This document shows, in pieces, positions 14,667-16,400 of a DNA stretch of 16,400 nt (the stretch's first letter is position 1; the number at the start of each line of letters is the position of its first letter). The notes under the pieces were generated by a model, which was not told where the DNA came from, made no database searches, and saw only the letters and a list, made by a program, of their open reading frames with translations. The stretch is from contig JAMCRM010000166.1 in NCBI GenBank assembly GCA_023380575.1, positions 1 through 16,400 of the forward strand, in the 5' to 3' direction. The DNA comes from Acidobacteriota bacterium. Its GTDB lineage: Bacteria > Acidobacteriota > Terriglobia > Bryobacterales > Bryobacteraceae. A program made the translations under genes and the position numbers.

Positions 14667-15923
14667 TTACTCGTAACGAATCGCCTCGATCGGATCGAGT
14701 TTGGCCGCCTGCACGGCCGGATAAATACCGAACAACAGCCCGATGAATACGGATACGCCGAACGCCACCACGATCGAGGAAGTGGTCACCACCGTGGACC
14801 AGCCCGCGGCCGAGGCGATAATCCGCGACAGGCTGAAGCCGAACGCGATGCCGATCAACCCGCCCACGATCGAAATCAACACCGCCTCGGTCAGGAACTG
14901 CCGTACGATGTCGCCCTGCCGGGCGCCGATTGCGCGCCGGATGCCGATTTCGCGCGTGCGCTCCAGAACCGTGGCCAACATGATGTTCATGATGCCGATG
15001 CCGCCTACCAGCAGCGAAATGCCTGCGATACATATCATCACGATATTGAAGATGAACTGCGTCCGGCGCCGCTCTTCCAGCAGGCCCGCCGGCACCACTA
15101 CGGTGAAATCGCCCGCGTCCTTATGGGTCGCGGTAAGGATCGCCCGCACGATATTGGACGTCTCGATCGAATCCGTGTTAGGCGTGACCTTCAGATAAAT
15201 GCCGTCGATCTCGTCTTTGAGGTAGCTGGTATTGTCCTCGAAGCGCCGCATCACGGTGTTCAGGGGGGCGATGACGAGGTTGTTGCGGTTGAGCGCCTGC
15301 AAGCCTTCCACGTCGGTGTCGCCGCCCGCCTGCGGAGTCAGAACCCCGATCACCTGCAGCCATACTTCGTTGATCTTGACGAACTTGCCGATGGCGTCAT
15401 CATACCCCAGCAGGTTGACCTTGGCGGTCTCCCCCAGTACGCATACGGCCGCCGAGCGCTGGTTCTCGTCTTCGGTGAAGAAGCGGCCGTTCACCAGCTT
15501 GAGACTGTTGATCTCCACGAAGTTGGGAAGCACGCCGATAAGCTGGGGCGGCTCCTGGCTGGTCTTGGGCAGCACCTTCTGCGGCTTGAAGCGCTTGCGC
15601 GGGGTGGCTGCTTCTACTCCCTGCACGTTTTCCATGATGGCGCGGAAATCCCGGAACGAGAGACCCGGGGAAATGGCGCGGACCTGCTGCAACTCGTTGC
15701 GGTCCACCGCCTCCCGTGCTTCCACAATAATGTTGTTCACACCCAACTGGTCGATGAAACTCATCATCTCTTTCTGCGCGCCGGCGGTGATGGAGAGCAT
15801 GGCCACCACCGCGCCCACGCCGAAGATCATGCCGAGCATCGTCAGCAAGCTGCGCAGCTTGTGCGCCAGGAGGCTCGAAAGCCCCATGAACAATTCGGGC
15901 AAAATCCCGGATACGCCGCCCAT
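14667..15923 (-). CDS. MacB-like ABC transporter permease (FtsX family, no ATPase domain)
   Basis: This 418-residue inner-membrane protein has the MacB/LolCE-type layout: TM1 at about 23-44 (LRSLLTMLGMIFGVGAVVAML), a large periplasmic domain at about 50-285, and TM2-TM4 at about 289-314, 343-369 and 383-403. The cytoplasmic coupling motif TREIGIRRAIGA is at 323-334, and it ends DPIEAIRYE as in the family. In enteric MacB an ATPase is fused in front. Here there is none, so the ATPase must be a separate gene, perhaps upstream outside the window. The ATG overlaps the adaptor stop (TAATG), and GGAGGTG at 15940-15934 inside the adaptor gene can serve as SD. In MacB-type pumps ATP use in the cytoplasm moves the periplasmic domain to push substrates into TolC. 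An in-frame ATG twelve codons downstream is a less likely start. Confidence 0.93.
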   Translation of the reverse strand: MGGVSGILPELFMGLSSLLAHKLRSLLTMLGMIFGVGAVVAMLSITAGAQKEMMSFIDQLGVNNIIVEAREAVDRNELQQVRAISPGLSFRDFRAIMENVQGVEAATPRKRFKPQKVLPKTSQEPPQLIGVLPNFVEINSLKLVNGRFFTEDENQRSAAVCVLGETAKVNLLGYDDAIGKFVKINEVWLQVIGVLTPQAGGDTDVEGLQALNRNNLVIAPLNTVMRRFEDNTSYLKDEIDGIYLKVTPNTDSIETSNIVRAILTATHKDAGDFTVVVPAGLLEERRRTQFIFNIVMICIAGISLLVGGIGIMNIMLATVLERTREIGIRRAIGARQGDIVRQFLTEAVLISIVGGLIGIAFGFSLSRIIASAAGWSTVVTTSSIVVAFGVSVFIGLLFGIYPAVQAAKLDPIEAIRYE

Positions 15924-16399
15924 TACTGTTTTGCACCTCCGCCCGGCATGACGCCCATGCCTCCGCCGCCGGATTTCTTCTCGCCGCCGCCCTTCTTGCC
16001 GCCGCGCTTGCTCTTGGCGTAAGGGTCCGACATGGCGATGACTTCGCCGGGATTGACCCCCGAAGCCAGCACCATGATCGATTCACTGCGCTTGACCAGC
16101 TTGATTTCACGCTCCTCGAAGCGTTTGCCGGTCTGTACGTACACCACCTGCTTGCCTTCGCGTTCGAAGACCGCCTGCGCGGGAATGTGCAGGGCGTTGG
16201 GAATGTTTTCCACGATGATTTCCACGTCCGCCAGCAACCCCGGGCGAAGCAGCACCTGCAAGCCCGTATCCTCCTCGGGAGCGAGGGGCAGCTTGGCATT
16301 GGCGCGATCTTCATCGGTAAACTGCATGGTCGTGGAAGCGCGGATAAAGTCCGGACCACCGCCTTCCCCGTTGCGGCGGCCGCGGCGCTCGCCGCCCTC
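15923..16399 (-). CDS. Periplasmic adaptor (membrane-fusion / RND-type) protein, C-terminal part; start outside window
   Basis: These are the last 158 residues of a membrane-fusion protein. The frame is open to the window edge, so the internal Met at 16327 is not the start. VLLRPGLLADVEIIVENIPNALHIPAQAVFEREGKQVVYVQTGKRFEEREIKLVKRSESIMVLASGVNPGEVIAMSDPY is the beta-barrel plus membrane-proximal pattern of MacA/AcrA-like adaptors. Two low-complexity stretches stand out: EGGERRGRRNGEGGGP before the barrel and a Gly/Lys-rich tail (KRGGKKGGGEKKSGGGGMG). The stop TAA shares its last base with the permease ATG. The adaptor should link permease and TolC-family channel across the periplasm. Its family is quite sure, its substrate unknown. 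Confidence 0.85.
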   Translation of the reverse strand, partial: EGGERRGRRNGEGGGPDFIRASTTMQFTDEDRANAKLPLAPEEDTGLQVLLRPGLLADVEIIVENIPNALHIPAQAVFEREGKQVVYVQTGKRFEEREIKLVKRSESIMVLASGVNPGEVIAMSDPYAKSKRGGKKGGGEKKSGGGGMGVMPGGGAKQ

Positions 16400-16400
16400 G

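Noticed and set aside
13305..16022. A 905-codon open frame on the plus strand, antisense to the TolC, permease and adaptor genes
   Set aside because: It has no recognisable domain, is His/Arg-rich, and mirrors three well-conserved genes. It is a by-product of high GC codon use.

Overview
The window is GC-rich bacterial DNA with tightly packed genes on both strands. It has no insertion sequence, phage gene, CRISPR array or rRNA. The gene set points to a Gram-negative, non-enteric bacterium: an outer-membrane TolC-type channel with a MacB-like permease and periplasmic adaptor, and a MutL that keeps the endonuclease motifs typical of MutH-less bacteria. My best guess is Acidobacteriota (Solibacter/Bryobacter-like). 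This is an inference from gene style, not a proven placement.

Layout. (1) 2-532 (+) is the 3' end of purH, whose stop codon overlaps that of the gene facing it. (2) 529-4862 (-) holds two overlapping genes of the 2-hydroxyacyl-CoA dehydratase activase type: a 1027-residue protein with two ATPase modules plus a DUF2229-like module, then a 438-residue COG3581-like iron-sulfur-type partner. No dehydratase subunit gene is visible. (3) 4974-6173 (-) encodes a secreted putative glycoside hydrolase, divergent from acs (6321-8255, +), an AMP-forming acetate-CoA ligase. (4) 8305-8578 contains two convergent tRNA genes, Gly(CCC) and Arg(TCT), preceded by a perfect 11-bp hairpin. (5) 8762-9246 (+) holds a cold-shock protein and a stand-alone IF-1, separated by a perfect 10-bp hairpin. 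(6) 9483-11012 (+) encodes a protein joining a ClpB/ClpA D2-type AAA+ unfoldase module to a C-terminal response-regulator receiver domain, the most unusual gene here. (7) 11014-12972 (-) is mutL; its stop and the unfoldase stop sit in one perfect 17-bp palindrome. (8) 13017-16399 (-) is an export operon read right to left: periplasmic adaptor (partial), MacB-type permease and TolC-family channel, with overlap or 3-nt spacing between genes.

How the genes work together. The adaptor, permease and TolC-family protein should form a tripartite exporter, but the permease has no fused ATPase domain, so the ATPase must be encoded elsewhere. The two activase-family proteins probably act together on a radical or low-potential reductive enzyme encoded elsewhere. 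The csp, infA and Clp-receiver block suggests translation and stress functions. Copies of a near-identical 16-mer lie upstream of csp and upstream of the Clp-receiver gene, which may be a shared regulatory element.
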